A DNA stretch of 64,000 nt, taken from contig CAVWFT010000001.1 in the NCBI GenBank assembly GCA_963754445.1, positions 1 through 64,000 of the forward strand, given 5' to 3'. Below the pieces are notes generated by a model that was not told the DNA's origin, ran no database searches, and worked only from the letters and a program-made list of their open reading frames with translations. The DNA comes from Bog-473 sp963754445 (GTDB lineage: Bacteria; Actinomycetota; Acidimicrobiia; Acidimicrobiales; RAAP-2). Positions 1 through 8,151 of this stretch are shown here, piece after piece (within the stretch, counting starts at the first letter, position 1; each line of letters opens with the position of its first letter). The position numbers were made by a program, and so were the translations under genes.

Positions 1-75
1 CGTTCCGCCCGCCAGACGGCCGCGCGCCAGACGGCCGCTCGCTCGACGCGCTCGCCGCGGATGCCGCGTGCCTGA
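1..75 (+). CDS. Possible 3' end of an upstream gene (partial)
   Basis: An open frame enters from the left edge and stops at a TGA at 73-75, overlapping the GTG start of the ccmH-like gene by 8 nt. The 24 visible residues are Arg/Ala/Thr rich and match no domain. In cytochrome c maturation clusters the gene before ccmH is often ccmF or another heme-handling membrane protein, so this may be its basic cytoplasmic tail. That is inference only. The stretch also holds a near-perfect 15-bp direct repeat (about 8-37). Confidence 0.3.
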   Translation, partial: RSARQTAARQTAARSTRSPRMPRA

Positions 76-523
76 CGGCCCGGGGCGCTCCCGATTCCCC
101 CTGTGGGTACGGGTCGGACTGCCGTTGGTGGTCCTCGCCGTGGCGCTCGTCATCGGCAGCGGGGTGTTCACCTCGGCGCCACAGACTCCCGCCCAGCGTG
201 CTGCGGCTATTGAGTCGGACGTCCGCTGTCCGTCGTGTCAAGACTTGTCGGTGGCGCAATCGAACGAGACGACGGCCATCTCCGTGCGCCATCAGATCGA
301 GGACATGGTTGCGTCGGGCGCCTCCACCGCCGACATCGACCAGACCCTGGTCTCCCAGTACGGCCAGACGATCCTGCTGACCCCACCCGATGCCGGAGGG
401 ATTCCCATCATCTGGCTCGTGCCCCTCGTCGTGCTGGTCGGCGCCTGCGTTGGCGTGGGGACGCTCTTCTGGCGGCGGAGCCGTGACTTCGGCGGCCTGA
501 AGAAGGCGAAGGTCACGGCGTGA
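68..523 (+). CDS. ccmH: Cytochrome c-type biogenesis protein CcmH
   Basis: Membrane-anchored thiol protein of c-type cytochrome maturation, which reduces the apocytochrome CXXCH cysteines or presents them for heme attachment. The protein has a short basic N-terminus, a membrane helix at about residues 17-32, then the family motif RCPSCQ with the redox pair Cys54/Cys57, and a second helix at about 114-135. At 151 residues it has the usual length of the single-domain CcmH/CycL form. GTG start. Its stop overlaps the next gene (a CcmI-like TPR protein) by 4 nt, so the two are probably translationally coupled. Family assignment is firm from the motif and the neighbour. Confidence 0.9.
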   Translation: MPDGPGRSRFPLWVRVGLPLVVLAVALVIGSGVFTSAPQTPAQRAAAIESDVRCPSCQDLSVAQSNETTAISVRHQIEDMVASGASTADIDQTLVSQYGQTILLTPPDAGGIPIIWLVPLVVLVGACVGVGTLFWRRSRDFGGLKKAKVTA

Positions 524-1404
524 CGATCGACGAGTCGGTCGGCAGGAGCACCGGCGGCGGCTCCGACGACCGGTGGTTCCTGGCCGATCAATGTGAGTTC
601 CTCCGCCGCTCGCTCGACGACGCCGAGCGTGAGCACGACGCCGGCGACCTTTCCGACGAGGACTATGCCGTGCTCGTTGACCGCGACCGGGCGCGGCTGA
701 CCGAGGTCGAGGAAGAACTGGCTGCGCTCGGGCCCGCTCTGGACGTCGAGCCGCCGGTGGACGAGCCCCTCATGAAGTCCGCGCCCGGACGCGTCGGGCT
801 GCCCGCCTGGCGCAAGGTGGGCATCGTGGCCTCGTGCCTCCTGATCGTCCTGGGCGTCGTGCTGTTGGTGTCACACTTCGTGCACAGCAGTGCACCGGGG
901 CAGCCCGTGTCCGGGAGCATCAGCCAATCGCAGGCCCAGGCGATCGAGCATGAGAACGACCAGGCCCTCGATGCCTACGACAATGGTGAGAACGGGACGG
1001 CGCTCAGCCTCTTCAACCAAGTGTTGGCCCAAGACCCCTCCGATCCCCGGGCCCTGGCCTATGCCGGCTTCCTCGAGTGGAACATCGGCTCCAAAGAGCA
1101 CGTGGCCAGGTTGGTCGAGATCGGGACGGCCGAGATCCGCAAGGCACTGCAGGTCCAACCCTCCTACCCCGATGCCCATCTCTTCGACGGGCTCGTCCTG
1201 GCCAACCAGGATCACGAGTACGCGGCAGCCGTCGCGCAGTTCAACGAATTCCTGGCCGACGGTCCCGCACCCGCCGAGGCGCTGGCCTCGGCCCAAGACG
1301 TCGCGCCGTCCTACAGAGCCGTGGGTGAGCCACTGCCGAACGGGTTCTCGGCCAAGACGTCCGGCCCGGCGAAGAGCACCACCACCACCACCTCAGTTCC
1401 GTAG
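520..1404 (+). CDS. CcmI-like TPR protein of cytochrome c maturation
   Basis: A 294-residue membrane protein whose N-terminal third has the charged segment typical of CcmI/CycH (pattern FLRRSLDDAEREHDAGDLSD), followed by a membrane helix at about residues 105-125 and a periplasmic TPR-like domain at about 145-260. CcmI uses its TPR domain to hold apocytochrome c for the heme-ligation machinery. The C-terminus is a Ser/Thr-rich tail ending in a run of threonines. It starts with a GTG overlapping the ccmH stop, which supports a joint role. It overlaps the convergent cysteine desulfurase gene by 12 bp at their 3' ends. Confidence 0.7.
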   Translation: MTIDESVGRSTGGGSDDRWFLADQCEFLRRSLDDAEREHDAGDLSDEDYAVLVDRDRARLTEVEEELAALGPALDVEPPVDEPLMKSAPGRVGLPAWRKVGIVASCLLIVLGVVLLVSHFVHSSAPGQPVSGSISQSQAQAIEHENDQALDAYDNGENGTALSLFNQVLAQDPSDPRALAYAGFLEWNIGSKEHVARLVEIGTAEIRKALQVQPSYPDAHLFDGLVLANQDHEYAAAVAQFNEFLADGPAPAEALASAQDVAPSYRAVGEPLPNGFSAKTSGPAKSTTTTTSVP

Positions 1405-2538
1405 CGCGCGCAGGTCGGCCACGACACGCCCGAATGCGTCGGTGAAGGCCGTGCAGTCCGCGTCGGTGGTCGACCAGCCGACGCTGACCCGCAGGGAGTG
1501 GCTCGGGTCCACGCCCATGGCCTCGAGGACGGGCGAGGGCTCGATGCTCTCGGACGAGCAGGCGGAGCCGGAGTGGACGGCCACGCCGGCGCGGTCGAGA
1601 CCGATCAGAACCGGTTCGGCCTCGACCCCGTCCACACCCAGGCAGGCCAGGTGGGGGAGCCGTTCCATCGCTGGGGGTCCGATCACCCCGACTCCACCGA
1701 CGCGCCGGGCCACGTCGACCATGCCCTCGACCTGCAGCCTGGTTGTGGCCTCCTCGACGACGATGCGCTGTTGCCCCTCCGCGCCCAGCACGGCGGCGGC
1801 CGCGCCGAAGGCCAGCAGTGCGGGGATGGCCTCGAGGCCGGCTCTGCGACCGCGCTCCTGCTCACCGCCGACCAGCAGGGGGTCGTAGCGGCTGCCCCGC
1901 CGAACGATCATCGCCCCGGCGCCGGGGACACCACCCAGCTTGTGGGCGCTGATGCTGACGAGATCGGCGTCGAGGGCGGCCAGGTCCATCGGGACGTGCC
2001 CGCAGGCCGCGGCGGCGTCCACGTGCACGGTGACGCCCATCTGGTGGCAGAGCTCGACGACCTCGTTGACGGGCTGGAGACTGCCCACCTCGTGGTTGGC
2101 CCACTGGCAGTGCACCAGCGCGGGAACCGGCAGATCCTTGTCGCGCAGGCGATCCTGCAGTGCATCCAGCAGGAGCCGGCCCGCCGAATCGACCGCGATG
2201 GTCTCGACCGGCGCCGCACGCTGTGACGCGTCGCGCACGGCGGAGTGCTCGACGGCGGCACAGAGCACGGGTGCGCCGGGCGCCGCGCGGGTGGCTCCCC
2301 ACACGGCGCCGTTGATGGCTTCGGTGGCACCCGACGTGAATACGATCTGGCGAGCCACGACACCCAACAGGTCGGCCACGGCCTGGCGCGCCCGCTCGAG
2401 CTCGTCGCGCACGACCCGCCCTTCCTCGTGGAGCCGACCGGGATCGGCGGCGGGGAGGGCCGCCCAGGCCGCCAGCGCGGCCAGGGCTTCGGGGCGCGGG
2501 GTCGTCGTACTGGCGTGATCGAGGTAGGCGCGAGGCAC
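1393..2538 (-). CDS. Cysteine desulfurase (NifS/IscS family)
   Basis: PLP-dependent aminotransferase class V enzyme that takes sulfur from cysteine as a persulfide for Fe-S cluster or thio-cofactor synthesis. Visible residues: PLP-binding Lys200 in SAHKLGG, His98 in the VEHSA loop, Asp174, and the sulfur-accepting Cys327 in SGSACSS. The 381-residue length is typical. GTG start, 9 nt after the stop of the SufR-like regulator, so the two form an operon. With the Mrp ATPase just across the divergent promoter this makes an Fe-S biogenesis block. Whether it serves general Fe-S assembly or tRNA thiolation cannot be told from sequence alone; no scaffold gene (sufU/iscU) or mnmA is next to it here. 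Confidence 0.92.
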   Translation of the reverse strand: MPRAYLDHASTTTPRPEALAALAAWAALPAADPGRLHEEGRVVRDELERARQAVADLLGVVARQIVFTSGATEAINGAVWGATRAAPGAPVLCAAVEHSAVRDASQRAAPVETIAVDSAGRLLLDALQDRLRDKDLPVPALVHCQWANHEVGSLQPVNEVVELCHQMGVTVHVDAAAACGHVPMDLAALDADLVSISAHKLGGVPGAGAMIVRRGSRYDPLLVGGEQERGRRAGLEAIPALLAFGAAAAVLGAEGQQRIVVEEATTRLQVEGMVDVARRVGGVGVIGPPAMERLPHLACLGVDGVEAEPVLIGLDRAGVAVHSGSACSSESIEPSPVLEAMGVDPSHSLRVSVGWSTTDADCTAFTDAFGRVVADLRALRN

Positions 2539-2547
2539 TGCGCGAGC

Positions 2548-3294
2548 TCAGGCCGAGGCGGCGCAGGTGTCGTCGCCCCTGGCACGCGACGACAGGATCA
2601 CCGGGAGAGCGTGGCGCGACTCGTGCCCGCAGAGCCCGGCCAGGAGACCCTTCACCATGCCCCGGTCGACAGCGCACAACACCGGGTTGGTGCTGCTCGC
2701 ATTTCCGAAGGGACACTGTTCGGCGACGACGGCTGTCGTGTCGCCTCGATCTTCCGCGTGGGCGGCGAACCCGTGGGCGGTCAGGGTCTCGGCAATGACG
2801 TGCATGGCGGCGCGCACGGTCCGTTGCCCCTCGCCGGGTGTCATGCGTGACGCCAGCGAACGCCCGTACTCCTCGCCGACCAACGCGGCCATCTCCTCGG
2901 CCTCCTCGGGGCCCAGGCGTCGCATGGCTTCGCCCAGGAGGCGCATCAAGAGGTCGTCGCGCCGCTGCATCAAGCCGAAGGAGAGCTCCTCTTCGACACA
3001 GAAGTAGCGCTTCGACGGGCGACCGGCCCCCGTCGGATTCCGGCCGGTCTCCACCCGCACGTACCCGCCGTCGACCAGCCGCTGCAGGTGATGACGGGCC
3101 ACATTGGGATGCAGCGAGAAGGTGCCGGCGACCTCGCTCGCCGTGGCGCCGGGCTGCGCCCGCACGTGCAAGAAGATGTCGCGCCGGGTCGGATCGCCGA
3201 AGGCCGCCGCCACGGCGGCGACGGCGGCGCTGAACCTGCCGTCGTCCGGGCCGGCCGGCCGCTCGGGTTCGATCGTGATCGGAGCGGTGCTCAC
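2548..3294 (-). CDS. SufR-like winged-helix regulator (ArsR/COG2345 type)
   Basis: A 248-residue regulator with an N-terminal winged helix at about residues 25-95 (GDPTRRDIFLHV, then HPNVARHHLQRL as recognition helix) and a C-terminal domain bearing three conserved-looking cysteines (EQCPFG, VLCAVD, GLCGH). This layout matches SufR-type repressors, where C-terminal cysteines hold an Fe-S cluster and sense cluster status. Its place directly upstream of a cysteine desulfurase, and divergent from an Fe-S carrier ATPase, supports that role. The fourth ligand is not obvious, though His residues follow the third Cys. GTG start, probably leaderless (see the -10 element just upstream). Confidence 0.78.
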   Translation of the reverse strand: MSTAPITIEPERPAGPDDGRFSAAVAAVAAAFGDPTRRDIFLHVRAQPGATASEVAGTFSLHPNVARHHLQRLVDGGYVRVETGRNPTGAGRPSKRYFCVEEELSFGLMQRRDDLLMRLLGEAMRRLGPEEAEEMAALVGEEYGRSLASRMTPGEGQRTVRAAMHVIAETLTAHGFAAHAEDRGDTTAVVAEQCPFGNASSTNPVLCAVDRGMVKGLLAGLCGHESRHALPVILSSRARGDDTCAASA

Positions 3295-3301
3295 GCTGGC
3301 T

Positions 3302-3307
3302 AGTCTA
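3302..3307 (-). promoter_or_regulatory. Putative -10 element for the SufR-like gene
   Basis: On the minus strand TAGACT (TANNNT class) ends 7 nt before the GTG start at 3294, so transcription would begin on or next to the start codon, giving a leaderless mRNA. No clear -35 is visible. The rest of the 95-bp divergent region to Mrp shows no strong palindrome. Confidence 0.4.
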
Positions 3308-3389
3308 CCGAGGGATCACCCCTTTCAGCTGGGGCGACGCGGAGCGGACCCGGAGTCCGGCCCAGATCCCACCCGAGACGAGGGAGTGC

Positions 3390-4568
3390 ATGGCAGTCGA
3401 TCAATCGCAGCTCGAGGCGGCCGTCAGCGCGGTCGTCGACCCGGAGCTGGGCCGGTCCCTGGGTCATCTCGGTCTCGTGCGCCTGGTGCAGGCCAAGCGT
3501 CGCCGCGTGTTGATCGACGTCGCCCTGCCGGTGGCCGCCTGGCCGGCGGCCGACGAGCTGGCCGACTCAATCCACGAGGCCGCCCTGGCCGTGCCCGGCG
3601 TCGACGAGGTCGGACTCGAATTCGTGGTCATGAACGAGGACGAGCGTCTGGCGCTGCGCCACATTCTGCGGGCTGACATGCTCGGGATCGACCCCGCGAC
3701 TGCGGACGACGAGGACGAGGCTCCCCACGGAAATACCCACGCCCACGGCCACGCCGAGGAAGTGCCCCTGCCGGCGTTCCTGGCCGCCGACTCCAAGACG
3801 CGAGTCATCGGTGTGTCGTCCGGGAAAGGCGGCGTCGGCAAATCGACGGTGACGGTCAACCTCGCCGTGGCTCTGGCCCAAGCTGGGTACGTCGTCGGCC
3901 TGCTCGACGCCGACGTGTACGGGTTCTCGGTGCCGAAGATGCTCGGCACGGACCACGACCCCGTGATCCTGGGCGACATTGTCATCCCGACGTCGGCTCA
4001 TGGGGTGCGCTGCCTGTCGATGGGCTATTTCGTGCCGGACGACCAGCCGGTGATCTGGCGCGGCCCGATGCTGCACAAGGCGATCCAACAGTTCCTCACC
4101 GATGCCTATTGGGGGGAGCCGGACTTCGTGCTCGTCGACATGCCGCCTGGCACCGGTGACGTCGCCCTCACTCTGGCCGAGGTGATGCCCAGGGCCGAGA
4201 TCATCGTGGTCACGACACCCCAGCCGGCGGCTCAGCGCGTGGCGCAACGATCAGCCTTCGCGGCCCGCCGGCTGAAGCTCTCGGTGCGAGGCGTGGTCGA
4301 GAACATGAGTTGGTTCACCGGTGACGATGGCACCCGCTACGAGCTCTTCGGTTCCGGCGGAGGTGCCACGTTGGCCGCCGACCTCGGGGTCCCGCTGCTC
4401 GGGCAGGTGCCCCTCGTCAATGCCGTGCGGGTCGGGGGAGACGAAGGCCATCCGATCACCGCCGAGGAGCCACAGAGCGACACCGCGGTCGCCTTCCGGT
4501 CCGTGGCGGAGAAGCTGGCGGCTCTCGGGCCGGCCCGGGTCTACCGCCGCGAGCTCACGCTGCGCTGA
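3390..4568 (+). CDS. mrp: Mrp/ApbC-family Fe-S carrier ATPase
   Basis: P-loop ATPase of the Mrp/NBP35 family, thought to carry and hand over Fe-S clusters in the cytoplasm. An N-terminal MIP18/DUF59 domain (about residues 5-90) is followed by a His-rich linker (HGNTHAHGHAEE, about 113-124) and the ATPase with deviant Walker A GKGGVGKS at 145-152 and the switch motif DMPPGTGD. The CXXC pair that bridges a cluster in many Mrp proteins, normally just after ENMSxF, is replaced here by a stretch with no cysteine (ENMSWFTGDDGTRYELFG). ATG with an upstream GAGGGAG. Divergent from sufR-like/cysteine desulfurase, and its 3' end overlaps the convergent GGDEF gene by 14 bp. Confidence 0.9.
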   Translation: MAVDQSQLEAAVSAVVDPELGRSLGHLGLVRLVQAKRRRVLIDVALPVAAWPAADELADSIHEAALAVPGVDEVGLEFVVMNEDERLALRHILRADMLGIDPATADDEDEAPHGNTHAHGHAEEVPLPAFLAADSKTRVIGVSSGKGGVGKSTVTVNLAVALAQAGYVVGLLDADVYGFSVPKMLGTDHDPVILGDIVIPTSAHGVRCLSMGYFVPDDQPVIWRGPMLHKAIQQFLTDAYWGEPDFVLVDMPPGTGDVALTLAEVMPRAEIIVVTTPQPAAQRVAQRSAFAARRLKLSVRGVVENMSWFTGDDGTRYELFGSGGGATLAADLGVPLLGQVPLVNAVRVGGDEGHPITAEEPQSDTAVAFRSVAEKLAALGPARVYRRELTLR

Positions 4569-6201
4569 CGCTCGGCGCAGCCACGGGGTCGAGTCCCCGT
4601 TCCTCGTGAGCCGCGAGGCGCGCCGAGGCTCGGACGTAGGCGATCCGGTCCCGGCCGGCCCGCTTGGCTTCGTACATGGCGTTGTCGGCGTCTCGCAGCA
4701 GTTCTGACGCAGTGCTCGAGGCGTCTGCGGTGACGGCCAGACCGATGCTCGCCGTCACGATCAGGTGGGCTCTGCCTACATCGATGGGCTGGCGGAGGCC
4801 CGTGCGGACTCGCTGCGCCACGTCGAGCGCGTCCTGCTCGTGGTCGACCTCGGCGAAGATCACGAATTCGTCGCCACCGAATCGGGCGACGACGTCGACG
4901 TCGCGGGTCAGGGCACCGAGGCGTTCCGCCATCGCACGCAAGACGACGTCGCCGGCGGCGTGGTCGGCCTCATCGTTGACGAGCTTGAACCGGTCGAGGT
5001 CGATGAAGATGACGGACAGCAAGGTGCGCCGCCGACCCACGTGAGGAAGCGCCTCCTCGAGGCGCTCCATGAAGGAGCTCCGGTTGGCCAGTCCGGTCAG
5101 CCCGTCGTGCGAGGCCTGGAAGGCCAGTGTCGCCGCCACCTCGCAGCGCGCCATGGCCAGGCCGAACAGGCCCGCGAGCTGGTGCAGCTCGGTCAGCTCC
5201 TCGCGGCCGAAGTGCGTCATGGCCGGGCTGATGGTTGTCGCCAGGGCATGCGTGGACCCCAGGCCGACCCGTACGGTGATCCGGGAGAGATCGCCGGTCG
5301 AGCGGGTTCCTCGTCTCTTCGCGAGGCGTGGCCCGGGTGTCGTCCGTGGCCGGTGGCGGGCGACGACCGTGCCGCCCTTGGCCAGGAGGACCGCCTCCGA
5401 GGCACCGACGAGTGCACACACGTCAGGCAGGATCCGTTCTGCCACATCCGCCGAATCGGCCAGTGAGACAAGATCGCTCATGGCGCGGCGGAACGGGTCG
5501 CCGGCCCGACGGGCGAGGCACACCCGGACGACGGAGGGCAGTCCGAGGGCGACGAGGAAGGCGATGCCCACGAGGACGTGCAGCGCCTCGCCGGCCACGG
5601 CGGTCCCGACGGCGTCGAGGCCGAGGCTGCCCACGACGACCTCGACCAACAGACCGGCCACGGCCAGGGCGAACAGCCGTATCCGTGCGGAGGCGATCAG
5701 CGGTGCACCTCGGCCGGCGCGCCAGAGTCGCACCACGACCTCGGCGCAGACGAACCCGAACACAACGGCGATGGCGGCGCGACATGCAAAGCCGTGCGCC
5801 GCAAGGGAAGGGCCGCGCTGTGGTGAAGGTCCCACGGCGAGGGTCACTGCAATGAGGAGGGCCGTCGGCACGCCGGCGAACGAGCGCATTGCGCGACCCG
5901 GTGGCCGGCACGTTCTGGCGAAGCGGAAGAGGCAATAGGCCACCGACAGCAGCAGTGCGGTGAGCGCCTTGGCCGCGATCTGGTCGTATGCGGTGGTGGG
6001 GTCGACGACCTGCAAGGCGATCGTCAGTCCGCCCAGGGCGGCGAACGCCGAGGCCAGCCATCCGGCCCCGCGTGTGCGGTGGCGTACCCAGTGCCGCACG
6101 GTGAGCGCGGCGAGGAGCACGAACTCCATCGAGGCGACGTCGGACAGGACGCGAATCAAGTGTGTCAACGCAACGGCCCCCTCCTCCGCTCCGTGGTCCA
6201 A
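4555..6201 (-). CDS. Membrane diguanylate cyclase (GGDEF)
   Basis: Makes cyclic di-GMP from two GTP. The N-terminal ~230 residues hold about seven hydrophobic helices with no recognised sensor family. A GAF-like linker region (about 235-365) follows, then a complete GGDEF domain from about 370. The active-site GGDEF is intact at 442-446, and an inhibitory I-site RDVD lies at 433-436, five residues before it, so product feedback is expected. The metal-binding LDRF segment is also present. The outermost start is TTG; internal starts up to the Met at about residue 25 are possible. No EAL domain. Monocistronic and convergent with mrp. Confidence 0.88.
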   Translation of the reverse strand: MDHGAEEGAVALTHLIRVLSDVASMEFVLLAALTVRHWVRHRTRGAGWLASAFAALGGLTIALQVVDPTTAYDQIAAKALTALLLSVAYCLFRFARTCRPPGRAMRSFAGVPTALLIAVTLAVGPSPQRGPSLAAHGFACRAAIAVVFGFVCAEVVVRLWRAGRGAPLIASARIRLFALAVAGLLVEVVVGSLGLDAVGTAVAGEALHVLVGIAFLVALGLPSVVRVCLARRAGDPFRRAMSDLVSLADSADVAERILPDVCALVGASEAVLLAKGGTVVARHRPRTTPGPRLAKRRGTRSTGDLSRITVRVGLGSTHALATTISPAMTHFGREELTELHQLAGLFGLAMARCEVAATLAFQASHDGLTGLANRSSFMERLEEALPHVGRRRTLLSVIFIDLDRFKLVNDEADHAAGDVVLRAMAERLGALTRDVDVVARFGGDEFVIFAEVDHEQDALDVAQRVRTGLRQPIDVGRAHLIVTASIGLAVTADASSTASELLRDADNAMYEAKRAGRDRIAYVRASARLAAHEERGLDPVAAPSVSAA

Positions 6202-6363
6202 CTCGCAGCGGATTCCCTTTTTCGGGTTCCCACACCCGAGCCTCCAGAGCTGACGTTACTGCTCGTGCCGTTCCTTCAACCGTCGTTTGGGGCGAAGAAG
6301 TCTCAAAGGTTTCTTCGGGCTGCACGCGTCGATCCACCGCCGGCACGCCGCCGCAATGTCACC

Positions 6364-6468
6364 GGCCCGCCGCTCGCCGCTCGCCGCTCGCCGGCCGCCG
6401 TCCGCCGGCCGCCGTCCGCAGGCCGTTGGCCGTTGGCCGTTGGTCGTCTCTCGTCTGTCGTCGGCCGG
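6364..6468. repeat. 15-unit degenerate heptamer tandem repeat
   Basis: Read in fixed steps of 7 bp from 6364, fifteen consecutive units all carry CG at unit positions 5-6: GGCCCGC, CGCTCGC three times, CGGCCGC/CGTCCGC alternating twice, AGGCCGT, TGGCCGT twice, TGGTCGT, CTCTCGT, CTGTCGT, CGGCCGG. It fills much of the 317-bp gene-free stretch 6202-6518 between the diguanylate cyclase start and the VOC gene; nothing else was seen there except a GGAGG ribosome site at the right end. Confidence 0.8.
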
Positions 6469-6518
6469 TCCCGAAGGGTCCGGGCTCGGTACTGTGGGAA
6501 GGGAGGGGTGGAGGTGCC

Positions 6519-6872
6519 GTGACACAGGACTGGGCCCGACCGGTGGTGCATTGGGAAATCGAAGCAAAGGATCCCGAACGCCAGCGGGCGTTCTACGGGG
6601 ACCTCTTCAACTGGAAGATCGGTGAGGGCTTCATCATGGATATCGAGCCCGGCATCGGCGGACCCGAACCGGGCCCGGCCGGTCACATTCGTGGCAGCGA
6701 GCGTGCCGGAGTCACCCTCTACGTCCAGGTGGCCGACCTGCGCACCTCGTTGGATCGCTCGGTCAGCCTTGGCGCCACCGTCGTCGCCGAACCATTCGAC
6801 GTGCCGGGTGGACCCACGCTGGCCGGAATTACCGATCCCGAAGGCAACCCCGTCATGCTCGTGCAGGCCTGA
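6519..6872 (+). CDS. VOC (glyoxalase/bleomycin-resistance) family protein
   Basis: A 117-residue single VOC module of the sort found in glyoxalase-like and extradiol-like proteins. It opens with VHWEIEAKDPERQRAFYGDLFNW-type sequence (split here as WEIEAKDPERQ and FYGDLFNW) and closes with GGPTLAGITDPEGNPVML, both typical of the two beta-alpha-beta-beta-beta repeats. The first potential metal ligand is the His in VVHWE; the usual C-terminal Glu/His ligand is not obvious, so enzyme activity is uncertain. The GTG start was chosen because a GGAGG sits about 6 nt upstream and the domain begins there; the frame is open far upstream but through repeat DNA. Followed after 3 nt by an ABM-like gene. 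Confidence 0.82.
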   Translation: MTQDWARPVVHWEIEAKDPERQRAFYGDLFNWKIGEGFIMDIEPGIGGPEPGPAGHIRGSERAGVTLYVQVADLRTSLDRSVSLGATVVAEPFDVPGGPTLAGITDPEGNPVMLVQA

Positions 6873-6875
6873 TCG

Positions 6876-7163
6876 ATGGTGCTCGAGGTCACGACGTTCC
6901 GGCTGGCCTCAGGGGTGGAGGACGCCACATTCCTCGCGCTCGATCGTCGCTGGCAGACCGAGTTGGTACCCAACCGGAGCGGATTCGTGCGCCGGACCAC
7001 AGCACGGCGCGACGGTGCGTGGGTCGTGGTCACTCTGTGGTCCCGGGAGGAAGACGCCGCAGCATTCGACGCGGAGAGCGCCACGTCGGAGGTTCGTCGG
7101 GCCTTCGAGGACTGCCTCGAGGCGGGCAGCCTGCAGACGACGCGCGTCGACACGCTGGACTGA
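6876..7163 (+). CDS. Small ferredoxin-fold (ABM-like) protein
   Basis: A 95-residue protein with the look of a dimeric alpha-beta barrel (antibiotic biosynthesis monooxygenase/NIPSNAP-like): pattern FRLASGVEDATFLALDRR, then GFVRRTTARRDGAWVVVTLW and a helix with DAESATSEVRRAFED. Such proteins are often small oxygenases or ligand-binding dimers, but no catalytic residue can be named. It lies 3 nt after the VOC gene and 1 nt before the enoyl-CoA hydratase gene, so the three are probably one transcript. Function unknown. Confidence 0.65.
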   Translation: MVLEVTTFRLASGVEDATFLALDRRWQTELVPNRSGFVRRTTARRDGAWVVVTLWSREEDAAAFDAESATSEVRRAFEDCLEAGSLQTTRVDTLD

Positions 7164-7164
7164 C

Positions 7165-7998
7165 GTGGAGGAACTCGAGACGAAGGTCACGCGCTATGCG
7201 GTGCGCGACCGGATCGCGACCATCACGCTGCACCGGCCGGAGCGGCTCAACGCCTGGACGGGCCGGATGCACTACGAATACCGAGCACTCCTCCTGCGGG
7301 CCAGCGAGGATTCGTCGGTACGCGTCATCGTCGTCACCGGTGCCGGGCGAGGATTCTGCGCCGGGGCCGACGCGCGGGCGCTCGAAGGTCACGTGGCGCG
7401 CGGGGCCTATGACTCCGGTCTCGGTGACGACGTCGCCCTTCCGGGTTACGGCGTGCGCCCCGAGTTCGAGGCCGACTTCGCCTACCACTTCGGGGTGCCG
7501 AAACCGATCATCGCCATGATCAACGGTCCGGCGGCCGGTGTCGGGTTCGTGCTGGCCTGCTACTGCGACCTGCGCTTCGCCGACGTGCAGGCCAAACTGA
7601 CGACCTCGCACGGAAAGCTCGGCCTTCCGGCCGAGTACGGCTTGTCGTGGCTCCTGCCTCGACTGATCGGGGTGTCGCACGCCACCGACCTCTTGCTCTC
7701 GAGCCGCGTGGTCCTCGGCTCCGAGGCCGAGACGATGGGCCTGGTGAACCGGGCGCTGCCCTCCGAAGAGCTGGTGGGTTCGACCTACGACTACGCCGCT
7801 CGACTGGCTACCGACGTGGCGCCCTCGTCACTCGCCGTGACCAAGCTGCAGCTCTATCGGGACCTGCACGGCGACGTCGTGACCTCCGTCAACGACGCCT
7901 CGGCTCGCATGGAAGAGATGATGCGGGGTGCCGACTTCGCAGAAGGCGTGGCGGCCCTGAACGGGAAACGACCCCCGCAGTTTCCTGATCGCACCTGA
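7165..7998 (+). CDS. Enoyl-CoA hydratase/isomerase family protein
   Basis: Crotonase-fold enzyme acting on acyl-CoA thioesters, probably in fatty acid or related degradation. A 277-residue protein with oxyanion-hole segments at GRGFCAGADA (about 61-70) and INGPAAGVG (119-127), and a catalytic glutamate candidate Glu157 in GLPAEYG, typical of hydratases. The position equivalent to the second hydratase glutamate is not clear, so hydratase versus isomerase is open. The GTG start overlaps nothing and follows the ABM-like stop by 1 nt; reading further upstream in the same frame is a shadow of the VOC and ABM genes. Confidence 0.85.
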   Translation: MEELETKVTRYAVRDRIATITLHRPERLNAWTGRMHYEYRALLLRASEDSSVRVIVVTGAGRGFCAGADARALEGHVARGAYDSGLGDDVALPGYGVRPEFEADFAYHFGVPKPIIAMINGPAAGVGFVLACYCDLRFADVQAKLTTSHGKLGLPAEYGLSWLLPRLIGVSHATDLLLSSRVVLGSEAETMGLVNRALPSEELVGSTYDYAARLATDVAPSSLAVTKLQLYRDLHGDVVTSVNDASARMEEMMRGADFAEGVAALNGKRPPQFPDRT

Positions 7999-8099
7999 TC
8001 GAGAGGATCCGCGCCGGGAGAGCGAAGGGACCACACGTTGAGGTCGTGGGGGTCTCGATCATTCGGTTCCAGAGGACTTCGGGGCGTCGAGATCGGCGT

Positions 8100-8146
8100 C
8101 GCAGGGCGTAGCACGACCGGCGGAGGGCGCATCGTCCCGCCCTGCG
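8100..8146 (-). terminator. Inverted repeat between convergent genes
   Basis: CGCAGGGCG at 8100-8108 pairs with CGCCCTGCG at 8138-8146, with a 29-nt loop that can itself pair GGCG/CGCC. It lies 6 nt beyond the dGTPase stop in the 153-bp gap between two convergent genes. No T-run follows, so it would be an L-shaped or factor-assisted terminator at best. Confidence 0.3.
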
Positions 8147-8151
8147 AGGTC

